Shown piece by piece: positions 8,275 through 17,572 of a DNA stretch of 57,240 nt (position 1 is its first letter; each line of letters opens with the position of its first letter). The notes under the pieces are model-generated. The model ran no database searches. It was not told the DNA's origin and saw only the letters and a list, made by a program, of their open reading frames with translations. Source of the DNA: Mycobacterium nebraskense (lineage in GTDB: Bacteria; Actinomycetota; Actinomycetes; Mycobacteriales; Mycobacteriaceae); contig NZ_LQPH01000019.1 of the NCBI RefSeq assembly GCF_002102255.1, positions 1-57,240 on the forward strand, written 5' to 3'. A program made the translations under genes and the position numbers.

Positions 8275-10047
8275 ATGTTCGCCTTCCTGCCCTCGATTCC
8301 CGGAGTCGACGACGTCCGCGCGCTGGCCGACCGAGTCGACACCGCCCGCCACCACGGCGTGCCCAACGGCTGTGTGCTCGAGCTCGACCTGCGTACGGCG
8401 CCGCCGGAGGCGACGGGGTTCGACCCGCTGGCGATCTTCACCGGCGGGAGGCCGATGGCGCTGCGCGACGCGGTCGCCGCCCTCCACCGCGCGGCCGAGG
8501 ACCCGCGGGTCGCCGGCCTGATCGCCCGGGTGCAACTTGCGGCGTCGCCGCCGGCGGCGGTGCAGGAGCTGCGCGAGGCGATCGCCGCGTTCAGCGCCGC
8601 GAAGCCGTCGCTGGCCTGGGCCGAAACCTACCCGGGCACGCTGTCCTACTACCTGGCCTCGGCGTTCCGCGAGGTCTGGATGCAGCCGTCGGGAAGCGTC
8701 GGGCTGATCGGCTTCGCGAGCAACGCCACCTTCCTGCGTGACGCCTTCGACAAGGCGGGGATCGAACCCCAATTCGTCGCGCGCGGCCAATACAAGTCGG
8801 CGGCAAATCGTTTCACCGAGCACGGCTTCACGACGGCGCACCGCGAGGCCGTCACCCGGATGCTGGAAAGCCTGCAGGAGCAGGCGTGGCAGGCGATCGC
8901 CGAATCGCGCAAGCTCGACCCGGGAGCGCTCGATGCGCTGGCCGACCGCGCCCCGCTGTTGCGCGACGACGCCGTGGCCGCCGGCCTGCTCGACCGGATC
9001 GGATTCCGCGACGAAGCCTACTCTCGCATAGCGGAACTGGTTGGTGTAAAAGATGTTTCGGATGACACCGCGCCGCGGCGGCTGTACTTGGCGCGCTACG
9101 CGGGTGCGGCCCGCTCCCGGCTGGCGCCGCCCAAGCCGTCGGTTCCCGGCCGTCGGCCCAAGCCGACCCTGGCCGTCATCACCCTCGACGGCATGATCGT
9201 CGACGGACGCGGCGGGCCCCAGTTCCTGCCGTTCGGTGCCGCTACCGCCGGTGGCGACACCATCGGGGCGGCACTACGGGAGGCAGGCGCCGACGACTCG
9301 GTGTCCGCGATCGTGCTGCGGGTGAACAGTCCCGGCGGCACGATCACCGCGTCGGAGAGCATCTGGCGCGAGGTGACCAGGGCCCGCAACCGCGGCAAGA
9401 CGGTGGTGGCTTCGATGGGTGCGGTCGCCGCTTCCGGCGGTTACTACGTCTCGATGGGGGCCGACGCTATCGTCGCCAACCCGGCGACGGTGACCGGTTC
9501 GATCGGTGTGATCACCGGCAAGCTGGTGATCCGCGATCTGCTGGAACGGTTGGGGGTCGGGTCGGATACCGTGCGCACCAACGCCAATGCCGACGCCTGG
9601 TCGATCGACGCGCCGTTCACGCCGGAGCAGCAGGCCCATCGAGAAGCCGAGGCGGACCTGTTCTACGCGGACTTCGTGCAGCGGGTCGCCGAAGCCCGCA
9701 ACTTGACGGCCGAGGCCGTCGATCGTGTTGCGCAGGGACGAATCTGGACCGGCGCCGACGCGTGCAAGCACGGCCTGGTCGACGAACTCGGCGGGTTCCG
9801 CACCGCGGTGCGCCGGGCCAAGGTCCTGGCCGGCTTGGACGCGGACAGCGATGTCCGCATCGTCAGCTATCCGAGCTCCTCGCTGCTGGACCTGGTGCGA
9901 CCCCGGGCCTCGTCCCAACCGGCCGCCGCGTCACTGCCGGACGCGCTGGCCGCCCTGCTGGGCCGCACGGTCAGCGGCATTGTGGACAACATCGAACAGT
10001 CGATGAGCGGCGCCAGCGTGCTGTGGCCGGGGCAGTCGCGGTTTTAA
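8275..10047 (+). CDS. sppA: signal peptide peptidase A (protease IV)
   Basis: A 590-residue long-form SppA with two tandem S49 peptidase domains. Catalysis uses a Ser-Lys dyad split over the domains: Lys174 in GQYKSAANRF and Ser387 in GAVAASGGYYVS. It degrades cleaved signal peptides in the membrane; here the N-terminus (MFAFLPSIPGVDDVRA) is only weakly hydrophobic, so attachment to the membrane is uncertain. The ATG at 8275 is chosen over upstream starts that overlap the divergent gene. Same position as M. tuberculosis Rv0724 (synteny from memory). Confidence 0.93.
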   Translation: MFAFLPSIPGVDDVRALADRVDTARHHGVPNGCVLELDLRTAPPEATGFDPLAIFTGGRPMALRDAVAALHRAAEDPRVAGLIARVQLAASPPAAVQELREAIAAFSAAKPSLAWAETYPGTLSYYLASAFREVWMQPSGSVGLIGFASNATFLRDAFDKAGIEPQFVARGQYKSAANRFTEHGFTTAHREAVTRMLESLQEQAWQAIAESRKLDPGALDALADRAPLLRDDAVAAGLLDRIGFRDEAYSRIAELVGVKDVSDDTAPRRLYLARYAGAARSRLAPPKPSVPGRRPKPTLAVITLDGMIVDGRGGPQFLPFGAATAGGDTIGAALREAGADDSVSAIVLRVNSPGGTITASESIWREVTRARNRGKTVVASMGAVAASGGYYVSMGADAIVANPATVTGSIGVITGKLVIRDLLERLGVGSDTVRTNANADAWSIDAPFTPEQQAHREAEADLFYADFVQRVAEARNLTAEAVDRVAQGRIWTGADACKHGLVDELGGFRTAVRRAKVLAGLDADSDVRIVSYPSSSLLDLVRPRASSQPAAASLPDALAALLGRTVSGIVDNIEQSMSGASVLWPGQSRF

Positions 10048-10051
10048 AAAA

Positions 10052-10966
10052 CTACCCGGTGAGCCCGCCGCTGATGAAGATGATCTCGCCGAGCGGGTCG
10101 TCGTTTTCCGGCGCGGGCGCCTCGATGCCCTGGCGGCGGAAGAGTTCCGTTCGGGTCGTGCCTTCGACGTCCCACCCCTTGGACCGCAGATAGTGTACGA
10201 CGTGGTTGCGCTCGCCGGCGTAGACCAGTGACGCCATGTCGATGTCCACGCCGTGCTCGCGGAACGAACCGGACATCTCCCGCACCCTGTCGGCATCGAA
10301 ATCGACTATGCCGGGCACGAATTCGGTGGCGATCGTGCTTCCGGGCGCGCTGAGTGCGGTGATGTTGTCGAACAATCGGTCCTGGGCCTCCGGCGGCAGG
10401 TAGATCAGCAGACCCTCGGCCAGCCAGGCGGTCGGTGCCGTTGTATCGAACCCGGACGCTCGCAGGGCGGTCGGCCAGTCGGCGCGCAGATCGATGGGCA
10501 CGGTGCGCCGCGTCGCGGTCGGCTCCGCACGGATCCCGGCCAACGTGCTCGTCTTGAATTCGATCACGCGGGGCTGGTCGATCTCGTAGACCACCGTGCC
10601 GTCCGGCCAGGGCAACCGGTAGGCGCGCGAGTCCAACCCGGATGCGAGGATCACCACCTGCCGGATTCCACCGCCGGTGGCGTTGAGGAAGTAGTCGTCG
10701 AAATACTTGGTGCGCACCGCCATTCCGTCGACCATCGCCTGCACACGCACCAGCGAAGCGTTCTCGATCGCGTCGAGGTCGAGCTCGCCGTCCATCATCT
10801 TGGTGAAGAAGTCCACCCCGACCGCGCGCACCAGCGGTTCGGCGAACGGGTCGTGGATCAGGCCGCGGGGGTCCTTCGTCGCCATGGCGCGCCCGGCGGC
10901 CACCATGGTCGCGGTCGCGCCCACACTGGACGCCAGATCCCACTCGTCGTCGTGAGCGCGTGACAT
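10052..10966 (-). CDS. PF04072-type S-adenosylmethionine methyltransferase, copy 1
   Basis: A 304-residue member of the mycobacterial 'putative SAM-dependent methyltransferase' family (TIGR00027, leucine carboxyl methyltransferase-like). Landmarks are [34 protein letters not shown], the SAM-binding [29 protein letters not shown] and [21 protein letters not shown]. The substrate is unknown. The ATG at 10966 is preferred; a TTG six codons upstream keeps the frame open. First of three adjacent paralogues on this strand; corresponds to the Rv0725c/Rv0726c region in M. tuberculosis. Confidence 0.92.
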   Translation of the reverse strand: MSRAHDDEWDLASSVGATATMVAAGRAMATKDPRGLIHDPFAEPLVRAVGVDFFTKMMDGELDLDAIENASLVRVQAMVDGMAVRTKYFDDYFLNATGGGIRQVVILASGLDSRAYRLPWPDGTVVYEIDQPRVIEFKTSTLAGIRAEPTATRRTVPIDLRADWPTALRASGFDTTAPTAWLAEGLLIYLPPEAQDRLFDNITALSAPGSTIATEFVPGIVDFDADRVREMSGSFREHGVDIDMASLVYAGERNHVVHYLRSKGWDVEGTTRTELFRRQGIEAPAPENDDPLGEIIFISGGLTG

Positions 10967-10988
10967 AGTCGAAACCCTAGCCAACCCG

Positions 10989-11903
10989 CTACGCCAGCGT
11001 TGCGGCGACGTAGCTCAGCTCGCCGAAGGTGGCCGACATCTCGTCCTCGGGGAATTCGAAACCGTTCTGCGCGAACAACTCCCGGGCCGGATGGGTGGTC
11101 ACCTGCCAGCCGTGGGTCCTCAGGTAGTCGACGACGACGTTGCGTTCGCCCCGGTAGAACAGGTCGGCCGCGTTGAGGTCGAAACCGAAGCGCTGCCACC
11201 GTTCGCTGATGCGCTGCAGCCGCTCGTCGGAGAACGCGTTGGGATCGGGCACGTGTTCGGTGGCCACCCGGCTGCCCGGCGCGCTGAGCGCGGTGATGTT
11301 GTCGAACAACCGGTCCTGGGCCTCGGGCGGCAGGTAGGGCAGCAGCCCTTCCGCGCTCCACGCGGTCGGCCGCGTCACGTCAAATCCGCCTTCCCGCAAT
11401 GCCGCCGGCCAGTCGCCGCGCAGGTCGATCGCGATCGCGCGGCGCTCGGCTGTCGGGGCTGCGCCGAGGCCGGCCAGCGTGTCGGTCTTGAACCCGATGA
11501 CCTGCGGCTGGTCGATCTCGTAGACCACGGTGCCCGCAGGCCAGCGCAAGCGGTAGGCGCGGGTGTCCAGGCCGGAAGCCAGGATCACCGCCTGCCGCAC
11601 ACCGTCTTCGGTGGCGCCGGTGAAGAAGTCGTCGAAAAACCGGGTGCGAACCGTGATCTGCTCGGCCCGGGCCTTGCGGTTGAACAACGGGTCGTCCTCG
11701 AAATCGACCTGTCCGTCGACGATGCGGATGAAGGGCTCCAGGCCGACGGCCCGGACGAGCGGGTCGGCCAGCGGATCGTCGAGGAGCGCATCGGGGCCCT
11801 GCGACGCCACCGCGCGGGATGCCGCGACCATGGTGGCCGTGGCACCCACGCTGGAAGCGGGTCCCCAGCTGTCGCCTTCCGTACGTCCCGATTCCATAGT
11901 CAT
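10989..11903 (-). CDS. PF04072-type S-adenosylmethionine methyltransferase, copy 2
   Basis: A 304-residue paralogue of the preceding gene, sharing [39 protein letters not shown] and [20 protein letters not shown]. Where the other copies have WDLASSVG this one has WGPASSVG. An AGGAA lies a few bases before the ATG at 11903. Tandem arrangement points to local duplication; the substrate is unknown. Confidence 0.92.
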   Translation of the reverse strand: MTMESGRTEGDSWGPASSVGATATMVAASRAVASQGPDALLDDPLADPLVRAVGLEPFIRIVDGQVDFEDDPLFNRKARAEQITVRTRFFDDFFTGATEDGVRQAVILASGLDTRAYRLRWPAGTVVYEIDQPQVIGFKTDTLAGLGAAPTAERRAIAIDLRGDWPAALREGGFDVTRPTAWSAEGLLPYLPPEAQDRLFDNITALSAPGSRVATEHVPDPNAFSDERLQRISERWQRFGFDLNAADLFYRGERNVVVDYLRTHGWQVTTHPARELFAQNGFEFPEDEMSATFGELSYVAATLA

Positions 11904-11913
11904 GCGATGGTTC

Positions 11914-12864
11914 CTATTTCTTGTCCAGCGTGCCGCTCACATAGAGCATCTCACCCATACGCACGTCGTCGTCCTCGAGCGGCGGAAGCCCGTTGGCCGA
12001 GAACAACTCCCGGATGCTGACCCCGTGCAGCGACCAACCGCGCTCGCCGAGGTAGGGGGCCGCCTCGTTGCGATCGCCGAAGTAGACGAGGCCCGCCATG
12101 TCCAGGTCGAAACCGTGCGCACGCCAGCGTTCCGAAATGTGCTGCATGCGTTCGCGCATCTTGTCCTCGTCCCCGGGCTCGGGGTTGGGCGCGCTTTCGA
12201 CCGCCAACCGGCTGCCCGGCGCGCTGAGGTCGGTGATGGTGTCCAGCAGGCGGTCCTGGGCCTCCGGGGGCAGGTAGCCGAGCAGGCCCTCGGCGCTCCA
12301 CGCGGCCGGCCGGGACGGGTCGAATCCGGCCGCCCGCAGCGCGGCGGGCCAGTCGTCGCGCAGGTCGATGGCCACCACGCGCCGGTCGGCGGTGGGTGCG
12401 GCGTCCAGCTCGGCCAGGGTGCGCGACTTGAAGTCGATCACCTGCGGCTGGTCGACCTCGTAGACCACGGTCCCGGCGGGCCACGCCAGCCGGTAGGCGC
12501 GGGCGTCCAGCCCCGAGGCCAGGATCACCGCCTGGGTGATTCCCGCGCGCGTCGCGTCCAGGAAGAACTCGTCGAAGAACTTGGTGCGCACCGCCATGTT
12601 GTCGGCCATGCGGGACATCGCGCCGGCGGACCCGGTCGCGCCGTCGTGCACGTCGTTCAGCTCGTCCGGCTTCACTTCGCCGGTCGCCAGCCGGGTGAGC
12701 AGGTCCACGCCGACGGCCCGGACCAGCGGCTCGGCGAACGGATCGTTGATCAGCGGACGGTCGGCGCGGGAGGCCACCGCACGGGCGGCGGCGACCATCG
12801 TCGCGGTCACGCCGACGCTGGATGCCAGGTCCCAGGTGTCGCCCTCATACCTGGTGGAAGTCAT
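11914..12864 (-). CDS. PF04072-type S-adenosylmethionine methyltransferase, copy 3
   Basis: A 316-residue paralogue, slightly longer because of an insert around residues 75-90 ([16 protein letters not shown]). The SAM site is [15 protein letters not shown], followed by [13 protein letters not shown] and [26 protein letters not shown] precedes the ATG at 12864. It is the first gene transcribed of the three, and an AT-rich stretch with a direct repeat lies upstream, the only obvious promoter space for the group. Confidence 0.92.
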   Translation of the reverse strand: MTSTRYEGDTWDLASSVGVTATMVAAARAVASRADRPLINDPFAEPLVRAVGVDLLTRLATGEVKPDELNDVHDGATGSAGAMSRMADNMAVRTKFFDEFFLDATRAGITQAVILASGLDARAYRLAWPAGTVVYEVDQPQVIDFKSRTLAELDAAPTADRRVVAIDLRDDWPAALRAAGFDPSRPAAWSAEGLLGYLPPEAQDRLLDTITDLSAPGSRLAVESAPNPEPGDEDKMRERMQHISERWRAHGFDLDMAGLVYFGDRNEAAPYLGERGWSLHGVSIRELFSANGLPPLEDDDVRMGEMLYVSGTLDKK

Positions 12865-12891
12865 AGTTCTCCCCTGTTCAGAAGTAGTTAG

Positions 12892-12910
12892 GCTAATATT
12901 TAGCTAATAT
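12892..12910. repeat. AT-rich direct repeat upstream of the methyltransferase trio
   Basis: GCTAATAT occurs twice (12892-12899 and 12903-12910) with a TTA spacer, an 11-base period, in an unusually AT-rich gap between two divergent genes. The period of about one helical turn suits a regulator binding one DNA face. Function is inferred. Confidence 0.4.
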
Positions 12911-12961
12911 AACAAGCCTCCACTACTGTACGCTTCCCCCGATTCGCGGCAACCTTGACTG

Positions 12962-13729
12962 ATGGCTGCGGGTGACCGGGTACTCATCACGGGCGCTTCG
13001 TCGGGACTGGGGGCGGCCCTGGCGCGACAGCTGGCCGGGCGGTGGGCGGTGGTGGGGCTCGTCGCGCGCCGCCGGGACCGGCTCGAGGAGGTGCTGGCCG
13101 ACTGCCGGCGCACCTCGCCTGGGTCGGCGATGTGGGTGGCCGATCTGGCCGACACGGCGGCCCTGGGTGACCTGGCCGCGCGGGCCTGGGATGCGCTCGG
13201 CGGGATCGACGTGCTGATCAACAACGCCGCCGTTCCGAAGCGGCGGCCCGTCACCGCGCTGGCCCCGGACGAGGTCGAGGACGTCATGCGGGTCAACTTC
13301 TTCGCCCCGATGCGGCTGACGCTGGCCTTACTGCCGCGGATGCTGGCGCGCCGATCCGGCCTGATCGTCAACGTGTCGAGCGTCGGGGGACGGCTCGGAA
13401 TCATCCACGAATCCGCCTATTGTGCAAGCAAGTTCGCGTTGTGCGGGTGGAGCGAGGCGATGGCCGTGGACCTGCACGGCTCCGGGGTGTCGGTGAAGCT
13501 GATCGAACCGGGTCCGGTCGACACCGAGATCTGGGACCAGCCGGGCAGTGAGGAACCCCTTTACCGGGGGCCGAAGGTGGCCGCCGAGGTGGTGGCCGAC
13601 GGCATCATCGCGGCGCTGGACGGCGATGGCTTCGAGCACTACGTGCCCGATCTGAAAGCGGTCGTCGACGCCAAGAACGCCGACCTCGATGCGTTCATTG
13701 CGGGCGCGGCGGGGCTGACGCAGCGATGA
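12962..13729 (+). CDS. short-chain dehydrogenase/reductase
   Basis: A 255-residue classical SDR with the cofactor motif TGASSGLG near residue 11, NNAA near residue 92, and the catalytic Ser and YCASK (Tyr, Lys) around residues 139-157. An Arg-rich stretch after the second strand (ARRRDR) favours NADP(H). Substrate unknown. Its TGA overlaps the ATG of the following alcohol dehydrogenase (ATGA), so the two are probably co-translated and may act on the same compound. Confidence 0.9.
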   Translation: MAAGDRVLITGASSGLGAALARQLAGRWAVVGLVARRRDRLEEVLADCRRTSPGSAMWVADLADTAALGDLAARAWDALGGIDVLINNAAVPKRRPVTALAPDEVEDVMRVNFFAPMRLTLALLPRMLARRSGLIVNVSSVGGRLGIIHESAYCASKFALCGWSEAMAVDLHGSGVSVKLIEPGPVDTEIWDQPGSEEPLYRGPKVAAEVVADGIIAALDGDGFEHYVPDLKAVVDAKNADLDAFIAGAAGLTQR

Positions 13730-14958
13730 AAGCGCTGGTGTACGGCGTGCCGCCGGAGCCTTTCGCGGTTCCCGACGGCGCCAACACGCTCACGGCGAAC
13801 CTGGGCCGAACCCCGACCGCCCTGCGGCAGGTGCCGGAACCGCAACTGCCGCACGATGATTGGGTGCTGACTCGGCCGCGGCTGACCGGCATCTGCGGCT
13901 CGGATTCCAAGCAGATCCTGATGGACTTCGGCGAGGGCGACGCCGACAACGCCATGTCGTCCTTCTGTTCCTTCCCGCAAGTCATGGGCCACGAGGTGGT
14001 CGCCGACGTGGTGGCGCTGGGTCCCAAGGCCCGCGGGCTAGAGGTGGGGCAGCGGGTGGTGCTCAACCCGTGGCTGTCCTGCGGGCCCCGCGGCATCGAG
14101 CCGCCCTGCCCGGCGTGCGAGGACGGCGATTACAGCCTGTGCTGGAGCTTCACCGACGGGGACATCAAGCCCGGCATCCACACCGGGGTATCCGCCGATG
14201 TGACCGGCGGTTACGCGGAATGGATGCCCGCCCACGACAGCATGCTCTTCGGTGTGCCGGATTCGATTCCGGACGAGATGGCCGTGTTCGCCGATCCGTT
14301 TTCGGTATCCCTGCACGCGATCATCCGCCACCCGCCCCCGCGCTCGGGCCGCGCCCTGGTGTACGGGGCCGGCTCGCTGGGGTTGTGCGCGGTCGCGATC
14401 TTGCGGGCGCTCTACCCCGACGTGGCCGTCGCGGTGGTGGCGCGCTTTTCGGCCCAGGCCGAGCTGGCCCGGTCGTTCGGGGCCGCGTTGGTGCTCGAGC
14501 ACGAACCCCGCCTGGCCGTCATCGAGGAGCTGGTCGCCTGGGGCGGTGGCCGGCTCCGGCAGCCGCTGCTGGGGCTGCCGATGGCCCACCCCGGCGCGGT
14601 CGATGTCGTCTACGACACGGTCGGCAAGCCGGAGACGTTCGAAGTCGGGGTCCGGGTGCTGCGCTCGCGCGGGACGCTGGTGAAGGCCGGTGTCCATGCG
14701 CCAGGCCGGTGGGAGTGGAGTCCCTTGTATTTCAAGGAGATCGCCCTGGTGGGGTCGAATGCCTTCGGTGTCGAGGAGGTTGCCGGGCAGCGCAAGCACG
14801 CCATCGCCCACTACCTCGACCTGGTCGCTGCCGGCCGGGTGGACCTGCGCCCGATGCTGACGCACACCTTCTCCCTCGAGCGGTGGCGCGACGCGTTCCT
14901 GGCGATCGCCAACCAGGGCGACAGTGGCGCGGTGAAAGTCGCTATCGATCAGCGCTAG
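13726..14958 (+). CDS. zinc-type medium-chain alcohol dehydrogenase
   Basis: A 410-residue MDR protein. The catalytic zinc motif is CGSD after TGI and GHEVVADV follows; a PCPACEDGDYSLC stretch resembles, with altered spacing, the structural-zinc loop. The nucleotide fold is at VYGAGSLGLCAVAIL. It is longer than the usual 340-370 residues because of an insert around residues 70-85 and a loop near 285. It oxidises or reduces an alcohol/aldehyde, probably with the SDR encoded just before it. Its last four bases overlap a convergent methyltransferase gene. Confidence 0.88.
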   Translation: MKALVYGVPPEPFAVPDGANTLTANLGRTPTALRQVPEPQLPHDDWVLTRPRLTGICGSDSKQILMDFGEGDADNAMSSFCSFPQVMGHEVVADVVALGPKARGLEVGQRVVLNPWLSCGPRGIEPPCPACEDGDYSLCWSFTDGDIKPGIHTGVSADVTGGYAEWMPAHDSMLFGVPDSIPDEMAVFADPFSVSLHAIIRHPPPRSGRALVYGAGSLGLCAVAILRALYPDVAVAVVARFSAQAELARSFGAALVLEHEPRLAVIEELVAWGGGRLRQPLLGLPMAHPGAVDVVYDTVGKPETFEVGVRVLRSRGTLVKAGVHAPGRWEWSPLYFKEIALVGSNAFGVEEVAGQRKHAIAHYLDLVAAGRVDLRPMLTHTFSLERWRDAFLAIANQGDSGAVKVAIDQR

Positions 14959-15602
14959 GCGGGGCGCGTGGCTCGGTAGTAGTTCAACCGCCCGAGAATG
15001 CGGTGCCGGGTCGATGCGACCTCGGTGCAGTCAAATCCGGCCGCGGTCAGCAGTCGAGGAATCGCGTCACCGAGGTTGCCGGCCGCGTGGGGACTGCGCC
15101 GGATGAGCCGTGCCATCAGGCCGTGGTCGGCGGTCATGTCGCCGCCGATGTCGACCAGGTGCAGCCTGCCGCCGGGACGCAGGACCCGGAAGATCTCTTG
15201 CGCCGCGGCGGTTTTCGCCTGGCTGTCGACATGGTGCAGCATCATCGACGACAGCACCCTGTCGAATTCGCCGTCGGCGTAGGGCAGCCGCTCGGCGTAG
15301 CCGCGCTCGAAACGGACGTCGTTCGCCTTCCGCCGCGCCCGGTCGAGCGCTCGCGGATCGGGGTCGCAGCCGACCGCGTCCAGGTGGGGATGGTCGCGTT
15401 TGGCCCGAATGATGAGATTCCCCGTGCCGCAGCCGATTTCCAGGACCCGACGGCAGTCGGTGAGCTCGGCCTGCGCGATGAGGGCCTGGTGAACCCTTTT
15501 GATACCCAGCAGGCGTGAGATCAGGTCGTAGCAGGGCAGCAGCGCGTCGTGGCCGGCGGCGGGCAAGTAGTCATGTGGATGATGTTTCGTCACATCATCC
15601 AT
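14955..15602 (-). CDS. class I SAM-dependent methyltransferase
   Basis: A 215-residue Methyltransf_11/25-type protein: SAM motif I VLEIGCGTGNLI, an acidic residue at the end of strand 2 (VGCDPDP), LPYADGEFDRVLSSMMLHHV and the FRVLRPGGRLHLVDIGGD block. Small-molecule substrate unknown. The ATG at 15602 lies inside an inverted repeat. It is divergent from the AraC-type regulator at 15668, which could control it. Confidence 0.85.
   Translation of the reverse strand: MDDVTKHHPHDYLPAAGHDALLPCYDLISRLLGIKRVHQALIAQAELTDCRRVLEIGCGTGNLIIRAKRDHPHLDAVGCDPDPRALDRARRKANDVRFERGYAERLPYADGEFDRVLSSMMLHHVDSQAKTAAAQEIFRVLRPGGRLHLVDIGGDMTADHGLMARLIRRSPHAAGNLGDAIPRLLTAAGFDCTEVASTRHRILGRLNYYRATRPA
15576..15601. 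promoter_or_regulatory. inverted repeat at the methyltransferase start codon
   Basis: TGGATGATGT and ACATCATCCA are exact reverse complements separated by six bases. They span the first codons of the leftward methyltransferase gene and sit 66 bases before the AraC-type gene. It could be an operator, or a hairpin affecting translation start; it could also be a codon coincidence (Asp-Asp-Val / His-His-Pro). Confidence 0.4.
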
Positions 15603-15667
15603 GGTGAAGCGATGGACCGTGGAAGAATTGGGTGATCATCGGTGAAAATAGGACTATCTTTGGCAAC

Positions 15668-16522
15668 ATGACGCGGCCAGCTCGGATGGTTCGGCGGCGC
15701 GCGGGGGTGCCGATCTACGAATACCGCGTCGATCCGGACACGCCCCCGGTGTCGGTGGTGCGTTCGGGTCCCGAGGATTTCATCGAGCGCGGCCGCCACA
15801 TTCACGACTTCCCGGCGCTTTGGTACCTCCCTGCCGCCGGGCTGGTCTACGTGGCGGCCGCGGGCCAGGTGCTCGACCCCGGGCGGCTGGAGCTTCGCGA
15901 CGCCGGTGTGGCGGTGTTCTTCGACCCCGCCGCGCTCGGGGAGGACGCGCGATCGCCGTGGCCGGCGTGGCGGGCGCACCCGCTGCTGTTCCCGTTCCTG
16001 CACGGACAGGTCGGCGGGATCCTGCGCCTGGACGTGCCCGCGGCCCGACGGTCGGCGTGGGATGCCGCGATCCGTTCGATCGAAACGGAGCTGGGCGCGC
16101 GGCAGGACGGTTATCGGCAGGCGGCGCTGGCGCACCTGACCCTGTTGTTGATCGACCTCGCGCGCCTGGCCGGGCCGGTGGTGGCCGAGCTGCGGCGCAG
16201 CGGCGAACCGCTGCTGGCCGAGGTATTCGACGTGATCGACCGGCGGCACGCCGAGCAGTTGTCGCTGCGCGACGTGGCGGGCGAACTCGGCATCACCCCG
16301 GGACACCTGACCACCGTGGTGCGGCGCCGCACCGGACGCACCGTGGGGGAGTGGATCACCGAACGTCGCATGGCCGAGGCGCGGACGTTGCTGGCCGAGA
16401 CCGACCTTCCGATCGCCGAGGTTGCCGGGCGGGTCGGGATTGGCGACCCGGGCTATTTCAGCAGGCTCTTCGGCCGGACCCACGGCGTCTCGCCACGCGA
16501 ATGGCGCGGTCGGGCAGCCTGA
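15668..16522 (+). CDS. AraC-family transcriptional regulator
   Basis: A 284-residue regulator. The N-terminal half has a cupin-like sensor shape (HIHDFPALWYLPAAGLVYVAA). The C-terminal 100 residues form the two-helix-turn-helix AraC domain, with LSLRDVAGELGITPGHLTTVVRR and PIAEVAGRVGIGDPGYFSRLFGRTHGVSPREWR. The ATG at 15668 is chosen for its conserved domain start. Its neighbours suggest it controls the divergent methyltransferase or the upstream SDR/alcohol dehydrogenase pair. Confidence 0.9.
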   Translation: MTRPARMVRRRAGVPIYEYRVDPDTPPVSVVRSGPEDFIERGRHIHDFPALWYLPAAGLVYVAAAGQVLDPGRLELRDAGVAVFFDPAALGEDARSPWPAWRAHPLLFPFLHGQVGGILRLDVPAARRSAWDAAIRSIETELGARQDGYRQAALAHLTLLLIDLARLAGPVVAELRRSGEPLLAEVFDVIDRRHAEQLSLRDVAGELGITPGHLTTVVRRRTGRTVGEWITERRMAEARTLLAETDLPIAEVAGRVGIGDPGYFSRLFGRTHGVSPREWRGRAA

Positions 16523-16532
16523 CCGCCGCGAC

Positions 16533-17570
16533 TCAAACCGTCAGTGCCCCACGGGATCCGGTGATCGGCAGGTCGGTCGGGGTGATGACGCCGGGCTGCG
16601 CGTCGCAGACGAACGGTATGGCGTTGACCGCGGCCACGGCGGTGCTGTCCATCAACACGGTCATCGCGTCCTGCCCGGGCTCGCCGAACCGGATCGTCGC
16701 GTCGACGCGGGGTTTGCCCTCGATCACCACGCTGAAGCCCTCGGGGTCGGTCCATTGCGGGTCGAGCGCGTCGTTGCTCATGGTCCAGCAGATGGCGAGC
16801 TCGACCACCGGCCTGCCGCCGCGAAGGCCGCGATAGGTGCGGCGCTGACCCCCGATGGTGCCGGCGGTGAAGTCCACCCACCCCAGATGCAGATCCCGGG
16901 TCAGCACCGCGGGCTCGACGAACGCCTCCTTGGAGTCGAGTTCGGCACCGAGCATGGTGGCGATCATGTCCAGCGTCTCGAAGTAACCCAGGCCGTATCG
17001 TTGCGTCGCCGGGTCGATCTGCGTTACCGGCTCCCGGGGTGTCTTGCCGAATCCGAGCACTTTCCACACGTCCCACACGGGATAGGTGGTGCAGTCCAAC
17101 GTCTCGACGAGCGTGACTTTGTCAACCCGTCGGCATGCGCCGGTGAGGAAGCCGGCGACGACGTTGATGAAGCCCGGTTCGAACCCCGTCCCCAGGAAGG
17201 TCGCATCCCCCTGTTGCGCCGCCTCCTCGAGCGCGGGGAGTTCGACCGGGTGGTGGCTGCCGGTCAGGAAGTCGCCCGTGGTGACGACGTTGATGCCGGC
17301 GCGCAGCATCCTGAGCACCAGGTCGTAGTCGATGACGCGGGGCATGTAACACACGCAATCCGGTCGAAGTTCGAGCAGCGCGTCGGCATCGCCGGTTGCG
17401 GCGACACCGACCGGGGCCTGGTCCGCCAGTTCGCCCGCGTCGCGGCCCACCTTGTCCGAACCGAACGCGTGGACGCCGACCACGTCGAAGTCGTCGCGGT
17501 CCAGCAGGACGCCGAGCGCTCGCTTGCCGATGTTGCCGGTCGACCACTGGACCACTCGGTAGGGCGCCAT
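16533..17570 (-). CDS. DapB / 2,4-diaminopentanoate dehydrogenase-like NAD(P)-dependent reductase
   Basis: A 345-residue Rossmann-fold protein starting MAPYRVVQWSTGNIGKRALG, the opening seen in actinobacterial dihydrodipicolinate-reductase-like proteins and in 2,4-diaminopentanoate dehydrogenases. True DapB is shorter (about 245), so lysine synthesis is unlikely; the substrate is unknown. A GTG at 17576 that overlaps the upstream stop as GTGA is an equally good start. Last gene of a tightly packed leftward run with the MBL-fold gene, the class II aldolase and the 2-hydroxyacid dehydrogenase. Confidence 0.8.
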   Translation of the reverse strand: MAPYRVVQWSTGNIGKRALGVLLDRDDFDVVGVHAFGSDKVGRDAGELADQAPVGVAATGDADALLELRPDCVCYMPRVIDYDLVLRMLRAGINVVTTGDFLTGSHHPVELPALEEAAQQGDATFLGTGFEPGFINVVAGFLTGACRRVDKVTLVETLDCTTYPVWDVWKVLGFGKTPREPVTQIDPATQRYGLGYFETLDMIATMLGAELDSKEAFVEPAVLTRDLHLGWVDFTAGTIGGQRRTYRGLRGGRPVVELAICWTMSNDALDPQWTDPEGFSVVIEGKPRVDATIRFGEPGQDAMTVLMDSTAVAAVNAIPFVCDAQPGVITPTDLPITGSRGALTV

Positions 17571-17572
17571 GC

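Noticed and set aside
12885..12912. A TTAGGCTAA-like stretch as a possible IdeR (iron) box.
   Set aside because: Only the left half resembles the iron box; the right half does not form the needed palindrome. A direct repeat describes it better.
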